A DNA stretch of 64,000 nucleotides from Cenarchaeum sp. SB0675_bin_21. Its GTDB lineage: Archaea; Thermoproteota; Nitrososphaeria; Nitrososphaerales; Nitrosopumilaceae. The notes under the pieces are model-generated. The model did not search any database. It was not told where the DNA came from and saw only the letters and a list, made by a program, of their open reading frames with translations. The stretch covers positions 1 to 64,000 of the forward strand of contig VYCS01000005.1 of NCBI GenBank assembly GCA_009843815.1. Direction: 5' to 3'. Both the position numbers and the translations under genes were made by a program. This document shows positions 26,204-35,165 of the stretch, piece by piece; the first letter of the stretch is position 1; the number at the start of each line of letters is the position of its first letter.

Positions 26204-28687
26204 CTTCCAAGGATGGACCATACAAAAGTATGGATATTCGCCCTTCTCATCAAATGTATGGATAAACATGCTCCCCGGCATTATAAGACCACTATCAAAG
26301 TTGTCATCGGGACCTTCTGACAGACTGCCACTAGTGACGCTGTGCAGAACAGTGTCATGATTGGTCCAACTTACAGTCTCCCCTTCACTTATGTGGACTA
26401 TCTGTGGCCTAAAACATCCGATTTTTCTATCACACTCGGGTGTTGAGGCGTTTAGTATGCCAATATGTGTTGCTTGTGCTGGTATAACATGAAACTGTAC
26501 ATCTGTAACAAAGCCACCTGTGTAATCATACAGAGATATGCCATATGTGCCATCATTGCCCGCCTGCACCTGAGTATTAAAGAGATTATCTGTGACATCG
26601 ACATCTAGTATCTCTACAATCTGTCCGTCTTGGTTGGTTATCATAATAGTACTGGATTCATCGTACGAGTCGTTATAGTGACCATCAATCAGCACTGTAT
26701 CGCCAGACATGTACTGTATATGATCAGTGTATATCTTGCCTGTATAAGATACTGATGGTGCATCAACAACATAAAATATAGTATCGGCTATGAACTCTCC
26801 GTCTTTGTCATACACCTGTATGCTGTATGTACCTGCATCATCATACCCATGAGTATACGTCTTGATTCTACCATCATCAGTGTGGGTGTAAAGACTATCC
26901 ACAACGTATCCACTTGAATCTGTTATGGTTATATCTGAAGACCCTTCATACTCGTGTGAATATAGTACTGTGATGTGTATGCCGCTTTTAGGCATGTACA
27001 CTAAATCATTGGTGAACACCACTCCGGAATCCGGAGGAGTGACATCCGGACCAGTAACCTCAAATGCACTATTCGCTGAAAGATTACCATCATTATCATA
27101 CATCCGGACTTTGTATGTTCCAGATGTGTAATATCCTGCTATGCTCTTATCAAAACCATCGTATAATGTTCCTGCATCTTGGCCGGTTACATCGGTGTGG
27201 CTGTCTAAAATGTCTACATCAAACACATCCGCTATCATATTATTTGGATCAATTATCACTATCTTTGCTGTACCTCTATATTCGCCCCAGTACCACCCGC
27301 GTATCTGTATGCTGTCTCCGGGCTCGTACGCAGACGGTACCGCCCTAATCTCCCCCAGATCCGACGAATAACTACTATCTGATATCTCCACCAAATGTAA
27401 CTCATTCTGGTAGTCCTTTGCAGTAAATACTGCGTCTGGTGTTGGATTATTGGGAGTCAAAAACCCATCTGTACCATACATTAGAACAATGCCTGCCAGT
27501 GTAATCTCTGATGTGTAATTGATATCACTTGGCATGTTGAATGCATGGCCCATACCTATGGCATGCTTGAATTGATGCAGTGCCGCATCTTTGATGTCCA
27601 TACTAGTGTCATCTATGCAGACTGTTACCTGCACAGGCCTTGATGTTATATCTTCATTCGTATAGTATTCACATGTCTTGGGCGTTATCACATGCATTAT
27701 GATATCAGGCTCTACCTGATGGAATAACTCATTACCTGTAATTATGCCAAACTCGACATCCCAACTCCCACCATATCTCTCTTTTAATTTGGCCGTAAGT
27801 GATGTTATACTCTCTATGATCTCTGTGTAATGATCTTCTGTATCTGATATGATTGCCACCTTGGGCGTTGACTCAAACTTTAAGGGTTTGTATATCTCTA
27901 TGTATCTTTCACTTGTTATGGGGCTTACGGTAACTTGAGTGGGCGATTGAAGTATCTTTACATCTTGACATGACTGATGACTAGTCACTGTGGGGCCCAT
28001 ATCACATGTGGATATTTTATGGTACATGTCATTGCCCTCAAAGACCGCATATACCTCCATTGATTCATCCGAGTCTGTATTGACTGCAGACCAACTTGTG
28101 CTAAAGTGTCCTGTATCGTTGACATATGCGTTGCCTAGAATGTCATCTTCATCGGTGGTATCCCTCTCTTTTATGTATATGACGGCACCCTTGGTGTCTC
28201 TACCATCCAGGTTTAACATACCCGAGAATGTAATGATATCTCCCTCATACGCCTCATGCGGTATTGTATCCAACACAAGATATCCACCATGCTTTAGAAT
28301 TCTCAAGTTATATGTCCCACTCTTGTCGGAGCGATAGTCTGCATCACCATCAAATACAGCATATATGTCAAAATCTAATGTATCGGACTCTACAATCCAC
28401 GGTATGGCAAACTGCCCTTGTGAGTCGGTCTTGCCACCTGCAAAACACTCATCAGGTGCATACATGTTGTGTCTGCATATCTGTATACTCTTGTCTGGTA
28501 GGGGCTCATCCTCACTGTATAATGTGCCTGTAAATGATATCTGCTCGCCTATGTATGACCCATCTTGTATGGCATCAAATGTTATGCCTGTGATATATTG
28601 GGTGGTATCGTATTGAGCGTTGGCATTTACCATACATGATACAACAATCAGTGATATGATCGATGGTAACGCCCATAACATACTCAT
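26180..28687 (-). CDS. Secreted multidomain protein: Ig-like repeats, metzincin-like domain with E-to-Q, C-terminal cupredoxin
   Basis: The 835-aa protein has a signal peptide (ALPSIISLIVVSCMVNANA). Residues about 30-240 hold Ig-like domains. Around residues 270-410 there is a matrixin-like domain with the zinc motif HQFKHAIGMGH at residues 371-381. This is the metzincin HExxHxxGxxH with the catalytic Glu replaced by Gln (codon CAA). Three further Ig-like domains follow (YEPGDSIQIRGWYWG, MPKSGIHITVLYSHEY, YMSGDTVLIDGHYNDSY). The C-terminal ~85 residues form a cupredoxin with His in TVLHSVTSG and Cys/His in YFCMVHPWK. It is probably a binding or copper-handling surface protein rather than an active protease. 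Confidence 0.85.
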   Translation of the reverse strand: MSMLWALPSIISLIVVSCMVNANAQYDTTQYITGITFDAIQDGSYIGEQISFTGTLYSEDEPLPDKSIQICRHNMYAPDECFAGGKTDSQGQFAIPWIVESDTLDFDIYAVFDGDADYRSDKSGTYNLRILKHGGYLVLDTIPHEAYEGDIITFSGMLNLDGRDTKGAVIYIKERDTTDEDDILGNAYVNDTGHFSTSWSAVNTDSDESMEVYAVFEGNDMYHKISTCDMGPTVTSHQSCQDVKILQSPTQVTVSPITSERYIEIYKPLKFESTPKVAIISDTEDHYTEIIESITSLTAKLKERYGGSWDVEFGIITGNELFHQVEPDIIMHVITPKTCEYYTNEDITSRPVQVTVCIDDTSMDIKDAALHQFKHAIGMGHAFNMPSDINYTSEITLAGIVLMYGTDGFLTPNNPTPDAVFTAKDYQNELHLVEISDSSYSSDLGEIRAVPSAYEPGDSIQIRGWYWGEYRGTAKIVIIDPNNMIADVFDVDILDSHTDVTGQDAGTLYDGFDKSIAGYYTSGTYKVRMYDNDGNLSANSAFEVTGPDVTPPDSGVVFTNDLVYMPKSGIHITVLYSHEYEGSSDITITDSSGYVVDSLYTHTDDGRIKTYTHGYDDAGTYSIQVYDKDGEFIADTIFYVVDAPSVSYTGKIYTDHIQYMSGDTVLIDGHYNDSYDESSTIMITNQDGQIVEILDVDVTDNLFNTQVQAGNDGTYGISLYDYTGGFVTDVQFHVIPAQATHIGILNASTPECDRKIGCFRPQIVHISEGETVSWTNHDTVLHSVTSGSLSEGPDDNFDSGLIMPGSMFIHTFDEKGEYPYFCMVHPWKSSLVIVQ

Positions 28688-28754
28688 AATTGTATGATAC
28701 TTTTTGTGCTATTTATTCACGGCGCGGTCTTGTTTATGTTGTAACTTCGATCAC

Positions 28755-28779
28755 AATATAATATAATATAATATAATAT
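28755..28779. repeat. Pentanucleotide microsatellite (AATAT)5
   Basis: Five tandem AATAT units lie 68 bp upstream of the start of the secreted fusion protein at 28687. Length changes here could alter promoter spacing. Confidence 0.8.
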
Positions 28780-28833
28780 CATATGCGGTTGAGGCAAGAT
28801 ACCGATGTATGATACAGGGCGCCGCAATGATGC

Positions 28834-28898
28834 CAGGCTGTGACTTTACCTAGAACATATCTGATATAATATCTCGATTTTGTCAAAGACACAGCCTG
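28834..28898. repeat. 14-bp inverted repeat, possible hairpin
   Basis: CAGGCTGTGACTTT (28834-28847) pairs with AAAGACACAGCCTG (28885-28898) at 13 of 14 positions, with a 37-bp loop. It may be a small element remnant or a structured RNA. Confidence 0.5.
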
Positions 28899-29070
28899 AT
28901 GTGGGCCTGCTCTGACCATCAATTGTACAATTTCAAGAAAATTAATTCATCAAAGTTTGGGGGATAAACCAAAAGCGTGCCAAACTATACAGAATGATAC
29001 CATCTGTGTGACGATATCTGTAGTTGCATCTGCCCGCTTGGCAGCCTTGGGTTTTACACTTTGTACTCAA

Positions 29071-29382
29071 CTAGTCGACTATTAGCTCGCCAGCTATTAC
29101 ATCATCAATGATTGCCTCTCCAGCTGCTACTGCCACAGTCAATGATATGGCCAGCGGAATGATGAGTAGTATCCCCACCAGTAGACAGTTTTTTGCTTTG
29201 TCTAGATCATCGTGCCTAATAGCAAGGAATGCTATTATGCCTCCTGGCAGATTAAACAACACTGGCAGTATAAACCAGAGCCTACTTCTATACCTGTTGG
29301 CCATGTGTTCCTGTACAAATATCCACAGCATGCCATTTCTGACTTTGTGTAGATGTTGCATCTCCATGTATATAGTACTCAT
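29071..29382 (-). CDS. Small membrane protein
   Basis: The 103-aa protein has two hydrophobic helices, about residues 34-54 (LWFILPVLFNLPGGIIAFLA) and 66-88 (CLLVGILLIIPLAISLTVAV), joined by a basic-acidic loop (IRHDDLDKAKN). It resembles small two-helix proteins with an interaction loop, and no enzymatic motif is present. It is monocistronic, with the tnpB element 100 bp upstream of its start on the genome map. Confidence 0.65.
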   Translation of the reverse strand: MSTIYMEMQHLHKVRNGMLWIFVQEHMANRYRSRLWFILPVLFNLPGGIIAFLAIRHDDLDKAKNCLLVGILLIIPLAISLTVAVAAGEAIIDDVIAGELIVD

Positions 29383-29474
29383 CTGGGGTATTTAAGATAA
29401 TACCGACCCATTTGGCGTACTTTTCGTTGTACGTCTTTGTTCTGGAAGGGATGATACTCAGGTATGATTATGAG

Positions 29475-29482
29475 ACAGCGTT
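29475..29482. repeat. 8-bp target duplication, left copy
   Basis: ACAGCGTT precedes the left inverted repeat at 29483. An identical copy follows the right repeat at 30921-30928. Confidence 0.85.
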
Positions 29483-30920
29483 GGGAATTATCTACCTTAC
29501 TGAACATACGTAACATACGCGTACATTCCCAGGTGCTTCATGACGCTTGATGTTTTGGGTCGATTGCACGCTTGATTCTCACGCCGCCGTCTGGCGTCCG
29601 GAACTGCACAAACAGGTGGCTTCCGGGTCCGGCCCATTTCACGCCTTTCGAGGGCTATTCCTTCCCCCGCGGGAACCTCTCGTCTGGTTCCCCGTTGTAT
29701 GATGTTTACCGACGCATTGCCGTCGGCGTTTGCTACATGCCCACACCCCATACACTTGAACATCTCCCCATTTCGGTTCTCCTTGGATATATAGCCGCAT
29801 ATACTGCACTCCTGGCTCGTGTGTTTTGGATTCACTTCTACTACACGGATGCCCAGCCGCTCTGCGATAATGCGTATCTTTCGCAGTATTGCATAATGCC
29901 GAATGAACCGCATACCGCGATTCATACCCTTCTTGTGCCTGCCACCGCGCCTGCTCATGGCCTCAAGGTTGAGCTGCTCGACATATATTACATCCACGCC
30001 CTCGCATATCTTCTTGGCTAGAAGCCACTCCGCATACTCGTGGTCGTTCGCATTACCCTGATTGTACTTTTCTCGTTTATGTTTAATTTTACACGTCGAG
30101 TTGGAGTGTTTGTTGCGGTGTGAGATGGTACGGCGCGTCTCATCATTCCATGTACGGTTCGTGCGGAATGCGGTTGCCGTGTCGTACGATATTATACACG
30201 AAGTGTTGTGGTCGAATTTGCACACGACGGTCGGATTTGTTATCCCTCTGTCTATGCCGGCAACAACACCGGTCTTGGCGCGCCGTTCGGGTACCGGCAC
30301 GTCATATGTTATGTGCAGCCGGTAGATATGGTCACACGACTTGACGTGCCCCCACGACTTTGGTGTTACACATACCAAACGGAAAGACCTTGAGCCATAC
30401 AGCCAGTTGTGTGGAAATTGATATGGTTGCTCCTCGCACAACTCAACAACACCAAGGCCCGGCAATGACGCGTGCCTGTTGTCCACAAATCGCGGCTGTA
30501 CATCACATGATACTGCCTTTGTATTATCGCGCTTTCTGGCGCGGAAACTCAGCTCGCCGTTGCCGTATTTGTTCGAGACATCCGCAGCAGTGCGGGCCTG
30601 ATGGATGGCCGTATTTTGGTATATGCGCTCTACTGTTTGCAGTCACTGCACGGAACGCCTCACCTTGGTGAACTCTCTGGAGAGGTCATATGTAGTAAGT
30701 GTGGGGTTAGTAAGCAGCCGCTCCACGGCCCAGTTGTACACGAACCGTTGTGAGTCCCGTATTTTGGATATGTGACGCGCCTGAGAGCGTGTCAGGTCTA
30801 TGCGGAAGCCATGTGATCTATACATACCGCTCTATACACTATAGTACTTTAAAAATCTAACTCATGAGATGGGTTTACAAGTTTGACTGTTTTTAGGTTA
30901 CAGTTATAGGGATAAGTCCC
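29483..30920 (-). mobile_element. tnpB element with terminal inverted repeats and 8-bp target duplication
   Basis: The 1438-bp element has ends that read inward GGGAATTATCTACCTTACTG (left) and GGGACTTATCCCTATAACTG (right), 14 of 20 identical. ACAGCGTT flanks both sides perfectly. It contains one tnpB gene interrupted by a single TGA, with the tnpB stop at 29497 inside the left terminal repeat. The end sequence and organisation match the element at 8229-9704, although the TnpB proteins differ strongly. No transposase is encoded. Confidence 0.85.
29497..30825 (-). pseudogene. tnpB: TnpB-like RuvC nuclease gene with one in-frame TGA
   Basis: Reading from ATG 30825, the frame is open to a TGA at 30643-30645 (codon 61) and continues in the same frame to 29497, 443 codons in all. 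The part before the TGA has the TnpB N-terminus (FVYNWAVERLLTNPTLTTYD). The part after it has RuvC-I (VAGIDRGITNP), RuvC-II (IYVEQLNLEAMS), the zinc ribbon (CSICGYIS ... CMGCGHV) and RuvC-III (NADGNASVNI). Everything except the TGA looks intact. TGA may replace a Trp (TGG) or Arg (CGA) codon. It is either a recent nonsense mutation or a read-through site; a sequencing error cannot be excluded. Confidence 0.85.
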
Positions 30921-30928
30921 ACAGCGTT
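30921..30928. repeat. 8-bp target duplication, right copy
   Basis: ACAGCGTT directly follows the right inverted repeat and is identical to 29475-29482. Confidence 0.85.
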
Positions 30929-30968
30929 GATCCTCTCATTTTTATAAGTAATTACATTAATTGGTACA

Positions 30969-31292
30969 TTGAAGGCAGCCGTATTGTATAATAAAAAGAT
31001 CATCGACCTTCAATATGTAATCAAAATTTATGGTGCGGCCACTATAAAGCACTGTAATCCAGAGCCCATCAACAAGGTGGTCCCTACACTTGAGACGGGC
31101 AGTCACATAATTTGCCCCATCGACATAGAGTACACTCTAAATGACATGCCCGTCTTGGATGGGTTTGAGCAGCTGAAAGCCGAACAGTATGGCCCCCACA
31201 ACCACATTCTGGAAGACCATCTGGCGGGAAGGTGCTGCTTGCCTTGGCGTTTCACGAATACTCCCCACCCCAGAGGCAAGCCGGTGAAGTAG
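30969..31292 (+). CDS. Hypothetical protein upstream of gamma-glutamyltransferase
   Basis: A TTG start opens a 107-codon frame ending three bases before the gamma-glutamyltransferase ATG. Codon third positions look G/C-biased, as in the next two genes. Segments such as VVPTLETGSHIICPIDIEYT and DMPVLDGFEQLKAEQYGPHN look like folded protein, but I recognise no family. It may be a small subunit or the surviving 3' part of a gene whose start was lost when the tnpB element inserted 40 bp upstream. Confidence 0.4.
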   Translation: MKAAVLYNKKIIDLQYVIKIYGAATIKHCNPEPINKVVPTLETGSHIICPIDIEYTLNDMPVLDGFEQLKAEQYGPHNHILEDHLAGRCCLPWRFTNTPHPRGKPVK

Positions 31293-31295
31293 GAG

Positions 31296-32945
31296 ATGCC
31301 CAGTACAGTCGAGACCACCCTAAAGCGTGTCGAAGAGTCGTTTCGTATGACTCCTGACAAGAAAGCATCCTTATCTAGGCGCGGAATGGTTGCAACGGCA
31401 TTTCCAGATGCCACCTGCGCTGGGGTCGAGATGCTTCGGCGCGGAGGCAATGCGGTGGATGCCGCCTGCGCAGCCTCTCTTGCCTTGGCAGTATGCGAGC
31501 CGCAAGCATCAGGAATAGGTGGGCAGACCATCGCCCTAATACATGTGAATGGCAGAACCGTTGCGATAGATGGTTCTAGTCGGGCGCCGTCCCTGGCACA
31601 CTCTTCCAGATTTACCACGCAACAGACGCGGTTCCTCGGATATGGAGCTTCCACCGTACCTAGCACTATTGCAACCATCGGCTACCTGAACGATCACTAT
31701 GGCTGTCTAGACTGGGAGACGATTGTGGGGCCGGCGATACGCATAGCCAGGCGCGGATACCGAATCACCAAACTGCAGCACAGGTGTCAGGTGGACAACC
31801 TAGACAAATTCCTCTCTGTGGAATCCCGGTCAGGAGCAAAGTACTTTCTCAAGGATGGGCTGACTCCCTACGAAGTGGGCGACCTGTTCATACAGGAGGA
31901 ATTGGCCGAAACGCTGGACCATCTTGGCAAGTACGGATACCACTCGTTCTACCATGGAGATATGGCGGATCAGATAGACGCAGACATGCGCAAGAACGGC
32001 GGCCTACTCCGGAAAGAGGATCTAGTCCTAGTCCCCACACCGGTGGAGAGAAGGCCCATCTCCCGGAAGTATCGGGGAATCCGCGTCTCTACGATACCCC
32101 CACCTGGCGCGGGAGACACGATGCTCTTGGTCCTGATGATACTAGACAATATTCCACGAAAGTACGTAGGCGAGAAGAGTCATAACTCCTATCACTATCT
32201 GGCCGAGACGTTCAGGAAGGCCCTCCTGTACAGGACACAGAGGCCCTTTGATCCCAACACATATCACCATATTGCCAACAAGACCCACTTGAGCGTTGAT
32301 TTTGCAAGAAGACTGGCCAGATCTATAAAAGACAACGTTGATCCCACCCTTCCGTTGCGGGAACCTCCGGCAGATCCCGAAGATACCACCCACCTGTCTA
32401 CCATGGACGAGGAAGGAAATGCGGTCAGCATGACCCAGTCCATAGAACTGGTCTATGGATCCAAGGCAGCGGCAGACGGACTGGGATTCTTGTACAACAA
32501 TTACATGTCGGCATTTGAGATCAGCAATCCAGTACATCCGTTCTATCTAAGGCCCAATGCCGTGCCATGGTCGTCAGTCTGTCCTAGTATAGTATTCAAT
32601 GGTAGTGAGCCGTGGATCACTGTGGGCAGCCCCGGAAGCGAGAGAATATTCAGTACGATGAGTCTGTTCCTGTCGAGACTCTTTGATGAAGAGAACTCCA
32701 TATATGATGCCATGGCAAGATCGCGTATTCACTGCTCTCTTGGAGGCCAGATAAGCCTAGAGACCGACGGTGCCGGGGACGGTCTGGCGGCATACCTAAA
32801 GAAGCGCGGGTACAAAGTGAACGTACTAGACAGATACTCGTTTTATCTGGGGACGATACATGCGGCGATGAGATGTCTAACCAGAGAAGGCTTTCAGGGA
32901 GTGGCAGACATCAGGCGCGACGGGACTGCAGAGGGCATTCCATGA
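31296..32945 (+). CDS. Gamma-glutamyltransferase-family protein
   Basis: The 549-aa Ntn hydrolase has the large-subunit N-terminus GMVATAFPDATCAGVEMLRRGGNAVDAA and the autoprocessing site DTTHLSTMDEEGNAVS, where Thr364 becomes the N-terminal nucleophile of the small subunit. The oxyanion GSPGSERI motif is also present. GGTs cleave gamma-glutamyl bonds (glutathione, gamma-glutamyl amides) or, in acyltransferase relatives, other amides. There is no signal peptide, so it is likely cytoplasmic. It overlaps the N-formylglutamate amidohydrolase gene by ATGA, suggesting a two-step pathway releasing glutamate. The GC-rich codon use and the neighbouring mobile element suggest acquisition by transfer. 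Confidence 0.88.
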   Translation: MPSTVETTLKRVEESFRMTPDKKASLSRRGMVATAFPDATCAGVEMLRRGGNAVDAACAASLALAVCEPQASGIGGQTIALIHVNGRTVAIDGSSRAPSLAHSSRFTTQQTRFLGYGASTVPSTIATIGYLNDHYGCLDWETIVGPAIRIARRGYRITKLQHRCQVDNLDKFLSVESRSGAKYFLKDGLTPYEVGDLFIQEELAETLDHLGKYGYHSFYHGDMADQIDADMRKNGGLLRKEDLVLVPTPVERRPISRKYRGIRVSTIPPPGAGDTMLLVLMILDNIPRKYVGEKSHNSYHYLAETFRKALLYRTQRPFDPNTYHHIANKTHLSVDFARRLARSIKDNVDPTLPLREPPADPEDTTHLSTMDEEGNAVSMTQSIELVYGSKAAADGLGFLYNNYMSAFEISNPVHPFYLRPNAVPWSSVCPSIVFNGSEPWITVGSPGSERIFSTMSLFLSRLFDEENSIYDAMARSRIHCSLGGQISLETDGAGDGLAAYLKKRGYKVNVLDRYSFYLGTIHAAMRCLTREGFQGVADIRRDGTAEGIP

Positions 32946-33712
32946 GCAGGCTGCCCGTGGCAATATCTATCCCACATGGTGGAACTGCCATACCCGCAGA
33001 GCTTGACGGCCGTCTCTGTATATCTCCCTGTGATATTTTACATGATGCTGACCCCTTTGCCGTCCAGCTGTACGACCTAGGAGATAGGGTAAGTCGTGTC
33101 ATCAAAACCGAAACAGCGAGAACTTTTGTTGATTTAAACCGCTCGTTACATGATCTTCCACCAGACCACCCCGACGGCATGATAAAGACCTCCACGTTCC
33201 ACGGGCGGCCCATATATCTAGAGGGGATGGAACCTGATGAGGGTGTCCAACGAAGACTGATGGAACTATACTACATGCCATATCACAGAGCGATACAGCG
33301 TAGTATGATGGAGCTGGACCTGCAGCTGTGTCTGGATTGCCATACCATGGAAGCTATCGCTCCCAAGATATCTCCTGATGCCACAGGCAAAAAACGGCCG
33401 GTATTCTGCCTGTCCAACAAAGACGGTCGCACATCCTCCTCAGAGATGATAGAACTATTGGCCTCATGCATGGCCGAGTCGTATGGTATAGACTCGACCC
33501 AAATATCCATCAACAACCCCTTCCATGGAGGACACATAACGACTACCTATGGCAACAATCCGGTACCGTGGATTCAGGTGGAGATGAACCGCAACCTCTA
33601 CCTGACAGAGCCATGGTTCGATGCAGAGTCGTTGTCCATGGACCATACGCGCCTACAGGACCTGAACAAGCAATTCAGTGACGCGCTAAACATCTTCTTT
33701 GCTCGAATCTAA
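32942..33712 (+). CDS. N-formylglutamate amidohydrolase family protein
   Basis: The ATG at 32942 overlaps the preceding stop. The 256-aa protein carries family motifs: ISIPHGGTAIP at the N-terminus, HDADPFAVQLYD, ARTFVDLNRSLHDLPPDHPD, LDCHTMEAIAP and GGHITTTYG. These supply the metal and carboxylate-binding residues. The family hydrolyses N-formyl-L-glutamate (histidine degradation) or related N-acyl amino acids. No other hut genes are in the window, so its partner is probably the upstream gamma-glutamyltransferase. Codon bias resembles that gene and differs from its flanks. Confidence 0.85.
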   Translation: MSRLPVAISIPHGGTAIPAELDGRLCISPCDILHDADPFAVQLYDLGDRVSRVIKTETARTFVDLNRSLHDLPPDHPDGMIKTSTFHGRPIYLEGMEPDEGVQRRLMELYYMPYHRAIQRSMMELDLQLCLDCHTMEAIAPKISPDATGKKRPVFCLSNKDGRTSSSEMIELLASCMAESYGIDSTQISINNPFHGGHITTTYGNNPVPWIQVEMNRNLYLTEPWFDAESLSMDHTRLQDLNKQFSDALNIFFARI

Positions 33713-33947
33713 GCCACTTCTGCATGTTACTCCCACCAGGATGTTATTCTCAGCAGTCTGAATGTGGTTTAAATTATACAATTGATGTCGAAACAGGCCC
33801 ATATCAGACATATTTTTCTGGACAAAATCATAGCCTGGTACCACTGCGGCATCCTGCATGATACATCTGTATCTTGGCTACCTCGGCTGGGTTTCTACCA
33901 CCAAAATTTGGCGCAATCCAACTCCATCCCTCTGGAGGACTTGAAGA
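33686..33947 (-). pseudogene. Probable frameshifted gene, unknown family
   Basis: Two minus-strand frames abut. From 33947 to about 33860 the translation includes GWSWIAPNFGGRNPAEVAKI. From an ATG at 33859 to a TAG at 33686 it includes QDAAVVPGYDFVQKNMSDMG and NILVGVTCRSGLDSSKEDV. Both look strongly protein-like, and one indel near 33860 would join them. No start lies upstream of a TAA at 33948, so the gene is 5' truncated or has more lesions. The 3' end overlaps the amidohydrolase by 27 bp. The ATG-started part alone could be a 57-aa protein. Confidence 0.4.
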
Positions 33948-33972
33948 TTATCTAAAGGGATACAGTGCATCA

Positions 33973-34338
33973 TCATCTGATTTTGGAAGAGGAACCTGAT
34001 GTATATTCAACAAACACAATTGTACTGTCTACCTCTTTGTGCTGCTCTATTATGGAGGCTCGAAACTTTACTTCATAACTGCGGTCCGCTTCAAACTTGG
34101 CCTCGGCTTCAAACTCTGCAGAGTTGTCTATAACATCACTATGCGGTATGAACAGCCGAGCAATGTTGGATATATTTTTACCATTATATGATGTGTATAC
34201 GATGTGGTGGTTTGAGTCTAGTACCTGTGCATTTATGACTATGCCATCGTAGCGGCCCGGATATGATACTGATATTACACCTTTTATGACATCCGTACTA
34301 CAAAACTTTGCTGGCTTTACCTTTAATGTGATATCCAT
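33973..34338 (-). CDS. Hypothetical small beta-rich protein
   Basis: The ATG at 34338 gives MDITLKVKPAKFCSTDVIKG; an ATG one codon upstream and one at 34356 are alternatives. The ~121-aa product alternates hydrophobic and polar residues (VISVSYPGRYDGIVINAQVL, EAEAKFEADRSYEVKFRASI) like an all-beta immunoglobulin or arrestin-like fold. It has no signal peptide or helices. It is followed on the same strand, upstream in coordinates, by the ABC exporter genes with a 38-bp gap. Function unknown. Confidence 0.65.
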   Translation of the reverse strand: MDITLKVKPAKFCSTDVIKGVISVSYPGRYDGIVINAQVLDSNHHIVYTSYNGKNISNIARLFIPHSDVIDNSAEFEAEAKFEADRSYEVKFRASIIEQHKEVDSTIVFVEYTSGSSSKIR

Positions 34339-34376
34339 CATACATCTAAACAACACAGAGGCTTATAATTTGCGCA

Positions 34377-35165
34377 TTAGAACGGCCTGCTGACATCTCT
34401 GGTAAACGTCCAGCCCGCCACCAGTATTATCGCACCAACAAAGACACCCAGCACTCCTAGACTTAGTGATACTGGTATGCCTGACTCTACTCCGGTCATC
34501 ATCTCTCGAATCAGCAGAATCGTGTATGTTGCGGGATTTATTTGAGCCAATGATGACAGCCAATCTGGCATCAACTCCAACGGAAATAGTGCCGGGCTTA
34601 TCATGAATAGGGGCATTCCTAGAAAGTTGATTATCCCCCAGAATGCCTCCTGTGACTTGGCAGTGGCCGCCACAATAACCGACACTCCGGAAAATCCCAA
34701 GGAAAATAACGTTACGATGGCCATAATGGGGATGATCATTGCATAATCGATAAAACTAACACCAATGATCAACGATATTGCGATAATCAGTGAGGCTTGC
34801 AGTGTTGCCACTATTGCTATGGCCAGCATCTTACCTAATGCCAACGATGATCTGAATATGGGTGAGACAAGAGCCTTGTTCATAAAGCCATATCGACGGT
34901 CCCACAAGGTGTTGACCCCACCAAATATACTGGTAAATATGGCCGTCAACACAATAACTCCCGGCGCCATAAACTCGATATACTCCCCATCAAACCCTGC
35001 CGCCTGTATCAGAGGTTTTGTACCCGAGAAGGTGTGCCCTATAACTACAATCCAGACTGCCGGCTGTATCAGTCTTATCAATACACCACTCTTCGATTTA
35101 CGATACCGCATCATCTCCCGCCAGAATATGGCATATGTATCAGTAGCAAACTTGCGCATTACCAT
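34377..35165 (-). CDS. ABC-2 type transporter permease
   Basis: The 262-aa protein has six hydrophobic segments and the ABC-2 pattern: an N-terminal amphipathic start (FATDTYAIFWREMMRYRKSK), the FMAPGVIVLTAIF helix, the conserved FGGVNTLWDRRYGFMNKAL loop and a C-terminal LLIREMMTGVESG segment. It forms the membrane channel of an exporter of the drug/lipid/polysaccharide type. Its start overlaps the ATPase stop by seven bases, indicating co-translation. Confidence 0.9.
   Translation of the reverse strand: MVMRKFATDTYAIFWREMMRYRKSKSGVLIRLIQPAVWIVVIGHTFSGTKPLIQAAGFDGEYIEFMAPGVIVLTAIFTSIFGGVNTLWDRRYGFMNKALVSPIFRSSLALGKMLAIAIVATLQASLIIAISLIIGVSFIDYAMIIPIMAIVTLFSLGFSGVSVIVAATAKSQEAFWGIINFLGMPLFMISPALFPLELMPDWLSSLAQINPATYTILLIREMMTGVESGIPVSLSLGVLGVFVGAIILVAGWTFTRDVSRPF

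Larger units (their letters stand above)
28688..29070. other. Gap with short tandem repeat and long inverted repeat
   Basis: No convincing gene was found in these 383 bp. It contains an AATAT-type pentamer tract (28755-28779) and a 14-bp inverted repeat (28834-28898). A minus-strand frame near 28960-29050 looks weakly protein-like but has no start. Confidence 0.5.
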
